Shown: positions 1 to 8,165 of the stretch, piece after piece
How the letters are laid out: every line of letters starts with the position of its first letter
How positions within the stretch are numbered: position 1 is the stretch's first letter
From: Streptomyces sp. AA1529
GTDB lineage: Bacteria; Actinomycetota; Actinomycetes; Streptomycetales; Streptomycetaceae
DNA: 64,000 nucleotides
Direction of reading: 5' to 3'
Assembly: GCF_000280905.1 (NCBI RefSeq)
Contig: NZ_ALAP01000078.1
Coordinates: forward strand, 310,001-374,000
Program-made: the position numbers and the translations under genes
Notes under the pieces: model-generated
The model's input: the letters and a program-made list of their open reading frames with translations, nothing else
Database searches by the model: none
Told to the model about the DNA's origin: nothing

Positions 1-2809
1 CCTCACCGGTGTTGGACTTGCCGCCGAGCTGGTTCATGGCGATGGCCAGTGTCTCGTGCGCCTCCTGCGAGATGGAGCCGTAGGACATGGCGCCGGTGGA
101 GAACCGCTTGACGATCTCGCTCGCCGACTCGACCTCCTCGACGGGGATCGAGGGGCGGTCGCTCTTGAAGCCGAACAGGCCGCGCAGGGTCATCAGCCGC
201 TCGGACTGCTCGTCGACCCGCTGGGTGTACTGCTTGAAGATGTCGTAGCGGCGCCGGCTGGTGGAGTGCTGGAGGCGGAAGACGGTCTCCGGGTCGAACA
301 GGTGCGGTTCGCCCTCGCGGCGCCACTGGTACTCGCCGCCGATGTCCAGCAGCCGGTGCGCGGGGGCGATGCCGGAGGAGGGGTACGCCTTGGCGTGCCG
401 GGCGGCCACCTCCTTGGCGACGACGTCGATGCCGGCGCCGCCGATCTTGGTGGTGGTGCCGTGGAAGTACGCGTCGACGAACGAGGCGTCCAGGCCGACG
501 GCCTCGAAGACCTGCGCGCCGCGGTAGGAGGCGACGGTGGAGATGCCCATCTTGGACATCACCTTCAGCACGCCCTTGCCCAGGGCGTAGATCAGGTTGC
601 GGATGGCCTCCTCGGGCGGCAGCTCCGCGGCGCCGGGCAGGAAGGTGCCGGCCCGGACCAGGTCCTCGACGGTCTCCATGGCCAGGTACGGGTTGACCGC
701 GGCGGCGCCGTACCCGATGAGCAGCGCGACGTGGTGCACCTCGCGGACGTCCCCGGCCTCGACCAGCAGCCCCACCTGGGTGCGCTGCTTGGTGCGGATG
801 AGGTGGTGGTGCACCGCCGAGGTGAGCAGCAGCGACGGGATCGGCGCGTGCTCGGCGTCCGAGTGCCGGTCGGACAGCACGATGAGCCGGGCCCCGGACT
901 CGATCGCCGTGTCGGCCTCCGCGCAGATCTGCTCGATGCGGGCCGCGAGGCCGTCCCCTCCTTCGGCGACGCGGTAGAGCCCGGAGAGCGTGGCGGACTT
1001 GAAGCCCGGCAGGTCGCCGTCGGCGTTGATGTGGATGAGCTTGGCCAGCTCGTCGTTGTCGATGACGGGGAACGGCAGGGTGACACTGCGGCAGGAGGCG
1101 GCCGACGGCTCCAGCAGGTTGCCCTGCGGGCCCAGCGGCGAGTGCAGCGAGGTGACCAGTTCCTCACGGATGGCGTCCAGCGGCGGGTTGGTGACCTGCG
1201 CGAACAGCTGGGTGAAGTAGTCGAAGATCAGCCGGGGCCGGTCCGAGAGCGCCGCGATCGGCGAGTCGGTGCCCATGGAACCGATGGGCTCGGCGCCGCT
1301 GCGGGCCATCGGGGCGAGCAGGACGCGCAGCTCCTCCTCGGTGTAGCCGAAGGTCTGCTGGCGGCGGGTGACCGAGGCGTGAGTGTGCACGATGTGCTCG
1401 CGCTCGGGCAGGTCGGCGAGTTCGATGAGCCCGGCGTCCAGCCACTCCTGGTAGGGGTGCTCGGCGGCGAGCTGGGCCTTGATCTCGTCGTCCTCGATGA
1501 TGCGGCGCTCGGCGGTGTCGACCAGGAACATCCGGCCGGGCTGGAGGCGGCCCTTGCGCACGACCTTGCCCGGGTCGATGTCCAGGACGCCGACCTCGGA
1601 GGCGAGGACGACGAGGCCGTCGTCGGTGACCCAGTACCGGCCCGGACGCAGCCCGTTGCGGTCCAGCACGGCGCCGACCTGGGTGCCGTCGGTGAAGGTG
1701 ACGCAGGCCGGGCCGTCCCAGGGCTCCATCATGGCGGAGTGGTACTGGTAGAAGGCGCGCCGCGCGGGGTCCATCGAGTCCTGCGACTCGGCACTCTCCC
1801 ACGCCTCGGGGACCATCATCAGCACCGAGTGCGGCAGCGAGCGGCCGCCCAGATGCAGCAGCTCCAGCACCTCGTCGAAGGTGGCCGAGTCGGAGGCGCC
1901 CGGGGTGTTGATGGGGAAGATCCGCTCCAGGCTCCCCTGGTCCCCGCCGTCCTCGCGGCGGACGGAGCCGAACAGCTCGGAACGGAGCTGGGACTCGCGG
2001 GCCCGCATCCAGTTGCGGTTGCCCTGCACGGTGTTGATCTCGCCGTTGTGCGCGACGAACCGGTAGGGGTGGGCCAGCGGCCAGCTCGGGAAGGTGTTGG
2101 TGGAGAAGCGGGAGTGCACCAGCGCGATGGCGGTGCCGAACCGGCGGTCCGACAGGTCGGGGAAGAAGGGTTCGAGCTGCCCGGTGGTCAGCATGCCCTT
2201 GTAGACCAGGGTGCGCGCAGAGAGCGAGGGGAAGTAGACCCCCGCCTCGCGCTCGGCACGCTTGCGCAGCACGAACGCGAGCCGGTCCAGGGCGACGCCT
2301 TCGGCCCCGCCCTGCGCGGCGACGAAGAGCTGGCGGAAGGTGGGCATGGTGGCACGTGCGCCCGGGCCGAGCAGCTCGGGTGCGACCGGCACCTCGCGCC
2401 AGCCGAGGACGGTCAGCCCCTCCTCGGCCGCGAGCGTCTCGATCTGCGAGACGGCCGCCGAGGTGGCCTGCGCCTCGCCATCCTCCTCCGCACCGGGCAG
2501 GAAGGCGATGCCCACGGCGTAGGAGCCCTGCTCGGGCAGTGCGAAGGGGACGCTCTCGCGGAGGAAGGCGTCGGGGATCTGCAGCAGGATGCCGGCGCCG
2601 TCACCGGTGTCCGGGTCCGAGCCGGTGGCACCCCGGTGCTCGAGATTGCGGAGCACGGTCAGCGCCTGTTCGACCAGCTCGTGGCTGGGCTCACCGGTCA
2701 GGGTCGCCACGAAGCCGACGCCGCAGGCGTCGTGCTCGTATCGGGGGTCGTACATCCCCTGCTTGGCAGGGTGGTGGGCGGCCCAATCCGCTGTCGGCAC
2801 AGCACGCAT
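1..2809 (-). CDS. gltB: Glutamate synthase large subunit, 5' part (runs off window)
   Basis: Large subunit of NADPH-GOGAT, which makes two glutamates from glutamine and 2-oxoglutarate. About 936 of the usual ~1500 codons are present; the 3' part lies beyond base 1. The start is ATG at 2809, giving MRAVPTADWAAHHPAKQGMY. A short leader is followed by DACGVGFVA, in which the Cys is expected to become the N-terminal nucleophile of the class II amidotransferase domain after processing. Further recognisable segments are NLEHRGATG, HSRFSTNTFPSWPLAHP with HNGEINT (amidotransferase), the central domain, and KRFSTGAMSYGSIS at the beginning of the FMN domain. GGGAG sits about 6 bases before the ATG. gltD is not in view. 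A GlnR-box-like site lies about 70 bases upstream. Confidence 0.96.
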   Translation of the reverse strand, partial: MRAVPTADWAAHHPAKQGMYDPRYEHDACGVGFVATLTGEPSHELVEQALTVLRNLEHRGATGSDPDTGDGAGILLQIPDAFLRESVPFALPEQGSYAVGIAFLPGAEEDGEAQATSAAVSQIETLAAEEGLTVLGWREVPVAPELLGPGARATMPTFRQLFVAAQGGAEGVALDRLAFVLRKRAEREAGVYFPSLSARTLVYKGMLTTGQLEPFFPDLSDRRFGTAIALVHSRFSTNTFPSWPLAHPYRFVAHNGEINTVQGNRNWMRARESQLRSELFGSVRREDGGDQGSLERIFPINTPGASDSATFDEVLELLHLGGRSLPHSVLMMVPEAWESAESQDSMDPARRAFYQYHSAMMEPWDGPACVTFTDGTQVGAVLDRNGLRPGRYWVTDDGLVVLASEVGVLDIDPGKVVRKGRLQPGRMFLVDTAERRIIEDDEIKAQLAAEHPYQEWLDAGLIELADLPEREHIVHTHASVTRRQQTFGYTEEELRVLLAPMARSGAEPIGSMGTDSPIAALSDRPRLIFDYFTQLFAQVTNPPLDAIREELVTSLHSPLGPQGNLLEPSAASCRSVTLPFPVIDNDELAKLIHINADGDLPGFKSATLSGLYRVAEGGDGLAARIEQICAEADTAIESGARLIVLSDRHSDAEHAPIPSLLLTSAVHHHLIRTKQRTQVGLLVEAGDVREVHHVALLIGYGAAAVNPYLAMETVEDLVRAGTFLPGAAELPPEEAIRNLIYALGKGVLKVMSKMGISTVASYRGAQVFEAVGLDASFVDAYFHGTTTKIGGAGIDVVAKEVAARHAKAYPSSGIAPAHRLLDIGGEYQWRREGEPHLFDPETVFRLQHSTSRRRYDIFKQYTQRVDEQSERLMTLRGLFGFKSDRPSIPVEEVESASEIVKRFSTGAMSYGSISQEAHETLAIAMNQLGGKSNTGE

Positions 2810-2878
2810 CGGCACTCCCGTCGTCTCGTGGCATGTGGTACGTACCGAGGGACGACGTTGGCCCTCATGTGGCAAAAA

Positions 2879-2894
2879 TTTTCGTGCAGGTTAC
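2879..2894 (-). promoter_or_regulatory. GlnR-box-like site upstream of gltB
   Basis: On the gltB strand the sequence reads GTAAC, six bases, GAAAA. This resembles the half-site pair gTnAc-n6-GaAAc described for GlnR, the streptomycete nitrogen regulator. It sits in an unusually A/T-rich patch 70-85 bases before the gltB start. Only one pair is evident, whereas many GlnR targets have two, so the call is an inference from the motif and the neighbouring nitrogen-assimilation gene. Confidence 0.45.
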
Positions 2895-3390
2895 ATGGTG
2901 GCGCACTTCCCGGAAAGCGGAAGACGCATCTCACCATACGAACACCGGGCGCGACCGTGTCAGCGCGCCGACGCGGATGGCCCTTATGGGGCCGGAAAAG
3001 ACCTGCACAGGGGGTTCGGGGTAGGTGACCCCGAGTGACAAGCGGCTCTCTCTCGCACGCAGGCGTCATTGCCGGCGGCGTTACGGACTACTGCCCCGCC
3101 TCACGCAAGATGAAACCGCCGAGTAACACGACTCCCTTCGCTGGGGCCGTATCGCCGGGTGGGTTTCCCCCTCCGCGGATGGCCTGGCTCCGCAGAAGCA
3201 CATCGGCTGCCGCCGAGCGGGTCGTGTGACTGCGGGAGCGCTCTTGGGCTGTGACGGACGGCATCAGGACTCCTCCCGCACCCGACGGGCCCGAGAAAAG
3301 ACCCGGAGCAAGGTCCGCAAGGGCTCACACCACTGCGGCCGGGGGTCCCAGGGGGCAGAGCCCACTGGCGGGGGGCCGTCGGGTGGGGGT

Positions 3391-3412
3391 CCCCCCGGAC
3401 GAAGTCTGGGGG
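3391..3412. terminator. GAA-loop hairpin downstream of the P450 pair
   Basis: CCCCCCGGAC, a GAA loop and GTCTGGGGG form a 9-10 bp stem with one G-T pair. It lies about 150 bases past the stop of the distal P450 gene. There is no T-run, as is usual for streptomycete terminators. Confidence 0.5.
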
Positions 3413-3453
3413 AAGCGCCGCCCCGACGCCCGTCCGGCGAGGACAAGGGGGTT

Positions 3454-3470
3454 CGGGGGCGAAGCCCCCG
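3454..3470. terminator. Perfect 7-bp GAA-loop hairpin
   Basis: CGGGGGC-GAA-GCCCCCG is a perfect stem about 90 bases downstream of the P450 pair. It has the same GAA-loop architecture as the neighbouring hairpin and as the palindrome inside sdhA, and looks like a dispersed repeat that may also terminate transcription. Confidence 0.55.
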
Positions 3471-3560
3471 ACAACGGCGCCGCACCCGGCGAACAACCGA
3501 CGGGGGGAACCGCACCCCGCCCGCAGAAAAAAGAGGCGGCGCCCCCGCAAGGACGCACCG

Positions 3561-4889
3561 TCAGCCCACACCCAGCCGCACCGGAAGACACTCCAGCTCA
3601 TTCTGGGTGAGCACCGGCCGATGACGCGTCTCCGCGGCAGCGACCGCGGACAACGCGGGGAACCGCTCGAAGAGGGCGGGCAGCGCGACGGACGCCTCCA
3701 GTCGCGACAGCCCCGCGCCGGGGCAGATGTGCGGCCCGTGCCCGAAGGCGAGGTGCCGGATGGGTGCGGGACGCCGCACGTCGAAGCGGTCGGCGTCCTG
3801 GCCGTGCTGCGCCCGGTCGCGGCCGATGGCCCGGTAGGACATGGCGACGCCTTCGCCTTCCCGGATGACGGCGCCGCCGGTGCCGACCTCGATGTCCGAG
3901 GTCGCGAACCGCAGCAGCAGGTGGGTGGAGGGCGATTCCCAGCGCAGCGTCTCCTCGATGACGGCGTCCCAGCCGACCTGGCCGTCGAGGACCAGCCGCA
4001 GCTGGTCCGGATGGGTGAGCAGGGCCCGCACGGCGCACAGGATCAGGGTCACCGTGGTCTCGTGCCCGGCGGCGACCATGGCTTCCAGGTTGCCCCGTAC
4101 CTCTTCGGCGGTGAGCGGCTCGCCGCCCTCGTCGGCGAGGATGAGGGCGCTGGTGAGGTCGTCGCCGGGGGACGCGGTCTTGTGCCGGACCATGTCGTGG
4201 TAGAGCTCGTCGAGCTCGCGCAGGACGGCGAGCCGCTCCTGCTGCGGGGTCAGGGTGGAGAAGAACGCCTCGTACAGGTGGTGCAGCCGCGGCTCCAGCG
4301 CGGGGTCGACGCCCATCAGCGAGCAGACCACCGACATGGGCAGCGGCTGTGCGAATGCGGACTTCAGGTCGATCGGCTCGTCCGGCGCCTCGGCGGCGTC
4401 GGAGGCCATCGCGTCCAGCAGCCGGGCGGTGACGCGTTCGACGACGGGGCGGAGTTCCTCCAGCCGGCGCGGGGTGAGGGCCTGCGCCGTCTTGACGCGC
4501 AGCCGCCGGTGTTCGGCCCCGTCGACGGTGAACATGGAGCGGCCCGCGTCGACCATGCCGATCAGCGGCCAGTTCTCGTCGATCTCGCCGTCGCGCCACA
4601 GGTTCCAGCGGGTGATGTCCTTGACCAGCCGGGTGTCGGTGAGGAGCCGGCGGGCCTCGGCGTGGGTGGTGACCGTCCACACCTCGGCGCCCATCAGGTC
4701 GATCCGGGCGAGTGGTCCGGCGGTCCGCAGCGCCTCGGTCTCGGCGGCGAGGCTGCCGACCAGCGGGTCGATGGTGAGCGGGCACCCCGCGGTGCCGGGG
4801 GCGTCTCCCCCGTCGGCCGCCGGGCAGCCCGCGGGGGCGGCACCGGCGGTCCGGGGTTCGCTCGCCGGGGACTGTGCGTCGCCGTTCAT
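3561..4889 (-). CDS. Cytochrome P450, canonical (CYP154-like)
   Basis: A 442-aa soluble class I P450 that would need ferredoxin and ferredoxin reductase; the substrate is unknown. All family marks are present: I-helix AGHETT (residues 274-279), K-helix E313-T-L-R316, and heme loop FGHGPHICPG with Cys389 as the iron ligand. The N-terminus (about 35 residues) is low complexity, rich in Ala, Gly and Pro. Its ATG overlaps the stop of the upstream P450 gene (TGATG), so the two are almost certainly co-translated. The pairing with an ExxR-less P450 is like the CYP157/CYP154 pairs attached to Streptomyces conservons, which is the basis of the subfamily guess. Confidence 0.9.
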   Translation of the reverse strand: MNGDAQSPASEPRTAGAAPAGCPAADGGDAPGTAGCPLTIDPLVGSLAAETEALRTAGPLARIDLMGAEVWTVTTHAEARRLLTDTRLVKDITRWNLWRDGEIDENWPLIGMVDAGRSMFTVDGAEHRRLRVKTAQALTPRRLEELRPVVERVTARLLDAMASDAAEAPDEPIDLKSAFAQPLPMSVVCSLMGVDPALEPRLHHLYEAFFSTLTPQQERLAVLRELDELYHDMVRHKTASPGDDLTSALILADEGGEPLTAEEVRGNLEAMVAAGHETTVTLILCAVRALLTHPDQLRLVLDGQVGWDAVIEETLRWESPSTHLLLRFATSDIEVGTGGAVIREGEGVAMSYRAIGRDRAQHGQDADRFDVRRPAPIRHLAFGHGPHICPGAGLSRLEASVALPALFERFPALSAVAAAETRHRPVLTQNELECLPVRLGVG

Positions 4890-6214
4890 CAGCGTCCTCC
4901 GTACGGGGGTGTGGGCGCGAAGCGGACGGGCAGCACCGTCATGCCGCGCAGGAAGGGCGAGGGGCGGCGGGCGAGGGTGCGGGGCGCGACCGCCAGGTCG
5001 AGGTCGGGCAGCCGGTCGAGCAGCACCTCGATGCCGGTGCGGGCGATGACTTCGGCGATCTCCTGTGCCGGGAAGGGGCACTGGTATTCGCCGTGGCTGA
5101 AGGCGAAGTGGGCGAAGTTGCGCTCGCGTGGACGGTCCGCGCCGTGCGGCGCGTGTGCCGCCGGGTCGCGGTTGGCGCCGGCGAGTCCCAGCAGGAGCAG
5201 GTCGCCGCGGGCGACGGCGCGGCCCGCCAGCCGAGTGTCGCGCGCGGCCCAGCGGCCGGCGAGGATCTGGGTGGGGGTGTCCTCCCAGAGGACTTCGTTC
5301 ATGGCCTCGGGGACGGTGTGGCGCCCTCCGGAGAGCGAGGCGGCGAAGCGGTCGTCGGTGAGCATGAGGCGCACCGAGTTGCCGATCCAGTCGGCGGTGG
5401 GCAGGAACCCGGCGGAGGTGACGGCCATGAGGTTGAGGACGTATGCCTCGTCGGTGAACTCCGCGGGGTGGGCCAGCATGGCGGAGAGCACGTCGGCTCC
5501 GGGCGCCGCGTGCTTGCGGGCGACGAGCCGCCGCATGAGGGAGAGCGCGTGTTCGAACCCGGCGAGTGCGTGGGGGCCGCCGTCGGCCATGTCGGTGAGG
5601 GAGCGGATCAGTTCCGGGCCGTCGGAGTCGGGGAAGCCCAGGATGCGGGCCAGGGTGAGGAGGGGCAGCGGTTTGGCGTAGGCGGAGACGATCTCGGACT
5701 CGCCGACGCCGCAGAAGCTGTCGATGAGCCGGTCGGCGATCTCCTCGGTGGTGCCGCGGAGTTCGACGTGGTTCACGCCTTCCAGCGCCTGCTGGACCAT
5801 GGCCAGGTGGCGGCGGTGTTCCTGGCCGACGGTGAAGTAGACCGAGGGCTGCGGGGTGCCGATCATCGGGCGCAGCGGCCAGTCCTCGGGGAGGTTCTTC
5901 CACTGGTTCCACAGACCCTGGTCCCGGGGGAAGAGCACGGGGTCGCCGGTGACGTGGTGGAGTTCGCGGTAGCCGATGACGAGCCAGGCGGGTACGTCGC
6001 CGGGGAGGGTGACGGGGACGACGGGCCCGTGGTCGCGGCGCATGTCCCGGTAGACGGCTTCCAGGTCGGTGTGGAAGCGGGGGCCCATGAGCGGTACGGC
6101 GCCGGGTGCTGCCCGGCCGCCCGCGGCGGCGGGGCAGCCGCGGGGCTCTGCGGGAGGGGCGCCGGAGGCCGGTGGGCCGTGTGCGGGGTCGTAGTACTGG
6201 GGCTGACTGGTCAA
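4889..6214 (-). CDS. Atypical cytochrome P450 lacking ExxR (CYP157-like)
   Basis: A 441-aa P450-fold protein. The heme loop is FSHGEYQCPFPAQ with Cys379, and the I-helix region reads AGFLPT (269-274). Where the invariant K-helix ExxR should be, the sequence is EVLW (307-310), so the Arg is a Trp. CYP157 enzymes of Streptomyces are known to lack ExxR (an EQSLW-type motif), which fits. The start chosen is TTG at 6214 because GGGGAG lies nine bases upstream. The expected conservon genes (sensor kinase, roadblock, DUF742, small GTPase) are absent: the next gene upstream is a VIT1 transporter. Function unknown; it may act with the overlapping downstream P450. Confidence 0.85.
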   Translation of the reverse strand: MTSQPQYYDPAHGPPASGAPPAEPRGCPAAAGGRAAPGAVPLMGPRFHTDLEAVYRDMRRDHGPVVPVTLPGDVPAWLVIGYRELHHVTGDPVLFPRDQGLWNQWKNLPEDWPLRPMIGTPQPSVYFTVGQEHRRHLAMVQQALEGVNHVELRGTTEEIADRLIDSFCGVGESEIVSAYAKPLPLLTLARILGFPDSDGPELIRSLTDMADGGPHALAGFEHALSLMRRLVARKHAAPGADVLSAMLAHPAEFTDEAYVLNLMAVTSAGFLPTADWIGNSVRLMLTDDRFAASLSGGRHTVPEAMNEVLWEDTPTQILAGRWAARDTRLAGRAVARGDLLLLGLAGANRDPAAHAPHGADRPRERNFAHFAFSHGEYQCPFPAQEIAEVIARTGIEVLLDRLPDLDLAVAPRTLARRPSPFLRGMTVLPVRFAPTPPYGGR

Positions 6215-6272
6215 GGTCGCAACTCCCCTGCGGGCGGTGGCACTTGGTGGTCTCAGGTGTCACTTCGTGCAC

Positions 6273-6278
6273 AGCCTA
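6273..6278 (-). promoter_or_regulatory. Possible -10 element of the P450 operon
   Basis: TAGGCT on the minus strand, about 60 bases upstream of the TTG start. Two imperfect direct repeats containing GAACGGTC lie just upstream, between 6293 and 6333, and could be regulator sites. No clear -35 box is visible. The rest of the 6215-6462 gap shows nothing recognisable. Confidence 0.3.
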
Positions 6279-6462
6279 GGCAGTTTCCCGATCAGTGGGG
6301 ACCGTTCCCGACGATCGGTGACCGTTCGACGCACTGATGCGTTCCGACCCAGCTACGCCCCGGCGCAGGTGCGCCGGGGCGGCAGGAGACGGCGCGCGGT
6401 GCGCCGGGGCGGCGGGGACGGCGCCGGGCTCGGGCCCCGCCCGCCCGCGGCGCCCCGCGGGG

Positions 6463-7194
6463 TCAGCCGACCGCGACTCCGAACAGGGCGCCCAGGCCGT
6501 AGGTGACGGCCGCGGCCGCGGCGCCGAGGGCGAGCTGGCGCAGGCCGCTGAACCACCAGCTCCGGGCGGTGACCCGGGAGACGACCGCACCGCAGACGAA
6601 CAGCCCCAGCAGGGCGCACAGCACCGCGGGCCACAGCATGGTGATCCCGAAGAGGTAGGGCAGCACCGGAAGCACGGCGCCCACCGCGAAGGAGAAGAAG
6701 GAGGAGACGGCGGCGACGGTCGGGGAGGGCAGGTCGCCCGGGTCGACGCCCAGCTCCTCCCGGGCGTGGATCTCCAGCGCCTGCTCCGGGTCGCGGTGCA
6801 GTTGCTCGGCGACCTTCCCGGCCAGCTCGGGGTCGACTCCGCGGGACTCGTACAGCGCGGCCAGTTCCTTGATCTCCGCGCGCGGACTGCGCCGCAGCTC
6901 GCGCCGCTCGATCTCCAGTTCGGCCTGGACGAGTTCGCGCTGCGAGGCGACGGAGGTGTACTCGCCGGCGGCCATGGAGAAGGCACCGGCCGCCAGTCCG
7001 GCGAGGCCCGCGATGACGATGGTCTGGGAGGAGGCGGCGCTGCCCGCGACGCCGGCCATCAGACCGAGGTTGGAGACCAGCCCGTCCATCGCTCCGAACA
7101 CGGCGGGCCGCAGCCAGCCGCCGTTGACATCGCGGTGCGTGTGGTTGTCGCGGTGCGCGACGTGGGTCGGGTCGGTGACTCCGGCGAGGGACAT
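6463..7194 (-). CDS. VIT1/CCC1-family transporter
   Basis: A 243-aa membrane protein of the vacuolar iron transporter family (Fe2+/Mn2+ exporters). The N-terminus carries HRDVNGGWLRPAVFGAMDGL, the family's first helix with conserved Asp and Gly. A second helix (AGLAAGAFSMAAGEYTS) is followed by a charged cytoplasmic segment of about 90 residues rich in Glu (QAELEIERRELRRS onward), as in the plant VIT1 metal-binding domain. Three hydrophobic helices close the protein. The start is ATG at 7194 with GAAGGAG upstream. Metal specificity cannot be read from the sequence. An inverted repeat lies 20 bases before the start. Confidence 0.88.
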   Translation of the reverse strand: MSLAGVTDPTHVAHRDNHTHRDVNGGWLRPAVFGAMDGLVSNLGLMAGVAGSAASSQTIVIAGLAGLAAGAFSMAAGEYTSVASQRELVQAELEIERRELRRSPRAEIKELAALYESRGVDPELAGKVAEQLHRDPEQALEIHAREELGVDPGDLPSPTVAAVSSFFSFAVGAVLPVLPYLFGITMLWPAVLCALLGLFVCGAVVSRVTARSWWFSGLRQLALGAAAAAVTYGLGALFGVAVG

Positions 7195-7213
7195 GGCCGG
7201 TACGGCTCCTTCA

Positions 7214-7253
7214 CTTCGAACAGCGGGCGCACGGCGCGCCCTCCTGTTCGAAG
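7214..7253. promoter_or_regulatory. Inverted repeat, operator candidate for the VIT1 gene
   Basis: Arms CTTCGAACAG (7214-7223) and CTGTTCGAAG (7244-7253) are perfectly complementary, with a 20-base spacer. Each contains the palindrome TTCGAA. They lie 20-60 bases upstream of the transporter start, a plausible place for a metal-responsive repressor. The regulator is unknown. Confidence 0.4.
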
Positions 7254-7297
7254 CGTAGGCACGAAGCGCCGTCCGCTGCCAGCAAGGAAGGCCGTAC

Positions 7298-7684
7298 TTA
7301 CCCCGTTGACCTGGGGTTTTCCTCCGGGCCCTGGTCGGCTGCCGCCCGCAGTGCCGCCGCCAGCTCGTCGCGGACCAGGTCCTCGCGGTCCAGCCGCCCG
7401 GTCCGGTAGGCGGCCCGGCCCACCATGTGCGCGGCCACCGGGGAGGTCAGCAGCTGGAAGAGGCCGACGAGCAGCAGGGTGCACAGGTCGATGAGGCTGC
7501 GCAGCCACAGTCCGGCACCGAGCAGGACCAGCAGCAGGCCGAAGGACTGCGGCTTGGTCGCGGCGTGCATCCGGGCCAGCACGTCCGGCAGCCGCACCAT
7601 GCCGATCCCGGCCAGCAGGCAGAGCAGCCCGCCCGCCAGCATGCACACGGCGCCCGCCACGTCCGCCACGGCCGTCCAGCTCAT
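7298..7684 (-). CDS. mnhG: Mrp/Mnh antiporter subunit G
   Basis: A 128-aa subunit with three predicted helices of the MnhG/MrpG family, last gene of the Mrp operon. The core MVRLPDVLARMHAATKPQSFG is the family signature. The start ATG at 7684 (MSWTAVADVAG) is preferred over an upstream in-frame start at 7789, which would add 35 Pro/Arg-rich residues and overlap mnhF. The C-terminal ~45 residues are charged and cytoplasmic. The gene begins 25 bases after mnhF. Confidence 0.88.
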   Translation of the reverse strand: MSWTAVADVAGAVCMLAGGLLCLLAGIGMVRLPDVLARMHAATKPQSFGLLLVLLGAGLWLRSLIDLCTLLLVGLFQLLTSPVAAHMVGRAAYRTGRLDREDLVRDELAAALRAAADQGPEENPRSTG

Positions 7685-7709
7685 CGGCGCTCCTTCCGGG
7701 TCCGGCCGC

Positions 7710-8165
7710 TCACGGCGTCCCCCGGTGCGGGCCGGGCTCCTCGGGGCCGCCGCCGGGTGCGGGGGCCGATGGGCCGGCCGGGGGTTCACCGGTGCCCTCG
7801 CTCTCGTCCACGTCCTCGGTTCCGGCCTCGTCCCGCAGCGCCATGAAGCGTGCGACCCCGACCGAGCCGGTGAAGCCGAGGAAGGAGAGAACCAGCAGGA
7901 CGGGCAGGTAGAAGGCGTTGCCGCGGATCGCCGACTGCAGGCCGATCCCGGCCATCACGACGGCCACCAGCACATCGAGCGCGACGGCGCGGTCCAGCGT
8001 CGAGGGCCCCCGCACCAGCCGCAAGGTGACCAGCAGTCCGGCGGCCAACAGCAGCCCGGCGATCACCGAGGCGGTGATCTCGAAGACCGGGGCGTCGTGC
8101 ACGGCGGCGGTCAGCACCCGGGCCGGTTCCGCCGGGAGCGCCGCGCACAGCTGCCGCACCGTCAC
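7710..8165 (-). CDS. mnhF: Mrp/Mnh antiporter subunit F
   Basis: A 151-aa subunit. The MnhF core spans three hydrophobic helices, with GPSTLDRAVALDVLVAVVMAG as the family motif. The protein is longer than the usual ~90 aa because of about 30 N-terminal residues and a C-terminal tail (EDVDESEGTGEPPAGPS onward) that is acidic then Pro/Gly-rich. The GTG start at 8165 overlaps the mnhE stop (GTGA). Confidence 0.88.
   Translation of the reverse strand: MTVRQLCAALPAEPARVLTAAVHDAPVFEITASVIAGLLLAAGLLVTLRLVRGPSTLDRAVALDVLVAVVMAGIGLQSAIRGNAFYLPVLLVLSFLGFTGSVGVARFMALRDEAGTEDVDESEGTGEPPAGPSAPAPGGGPEEPGPHRGTP

Larger units (their letters stand above)
2810..3560. other. 751-base intergenic region between the P450 pair and gltB
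   Basis: No convincing gene is seen. The right part (3330-3480) holds G- and C-runs and two hairpins with GAA loops, downstream of the P450 pair. The left part carries the gltB leader and the GlnR-like site. Short open frames on both strands here lack a ribosome site and recognisable content. Confidence 0.6.

Noticed and set aside
56..3028. 990-codon open frame on the plus strand
   Set aside because: It is antisense to gltB, which matches the family throughout; high G+C keeps the opposite frame open.
4874..6337. 487-codon plus-strand frame
   Set aside because: Antisense shadow of the ExxR-less P450; composition is Gly/Val/Arg-biased without motifs.
7685..7789. Longer start for mnhG (35 extra residues)
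   Set aside because: The extra residues are Pro/Arg low complexity and overlap mnhF; the ATG at 7684 fits the family.
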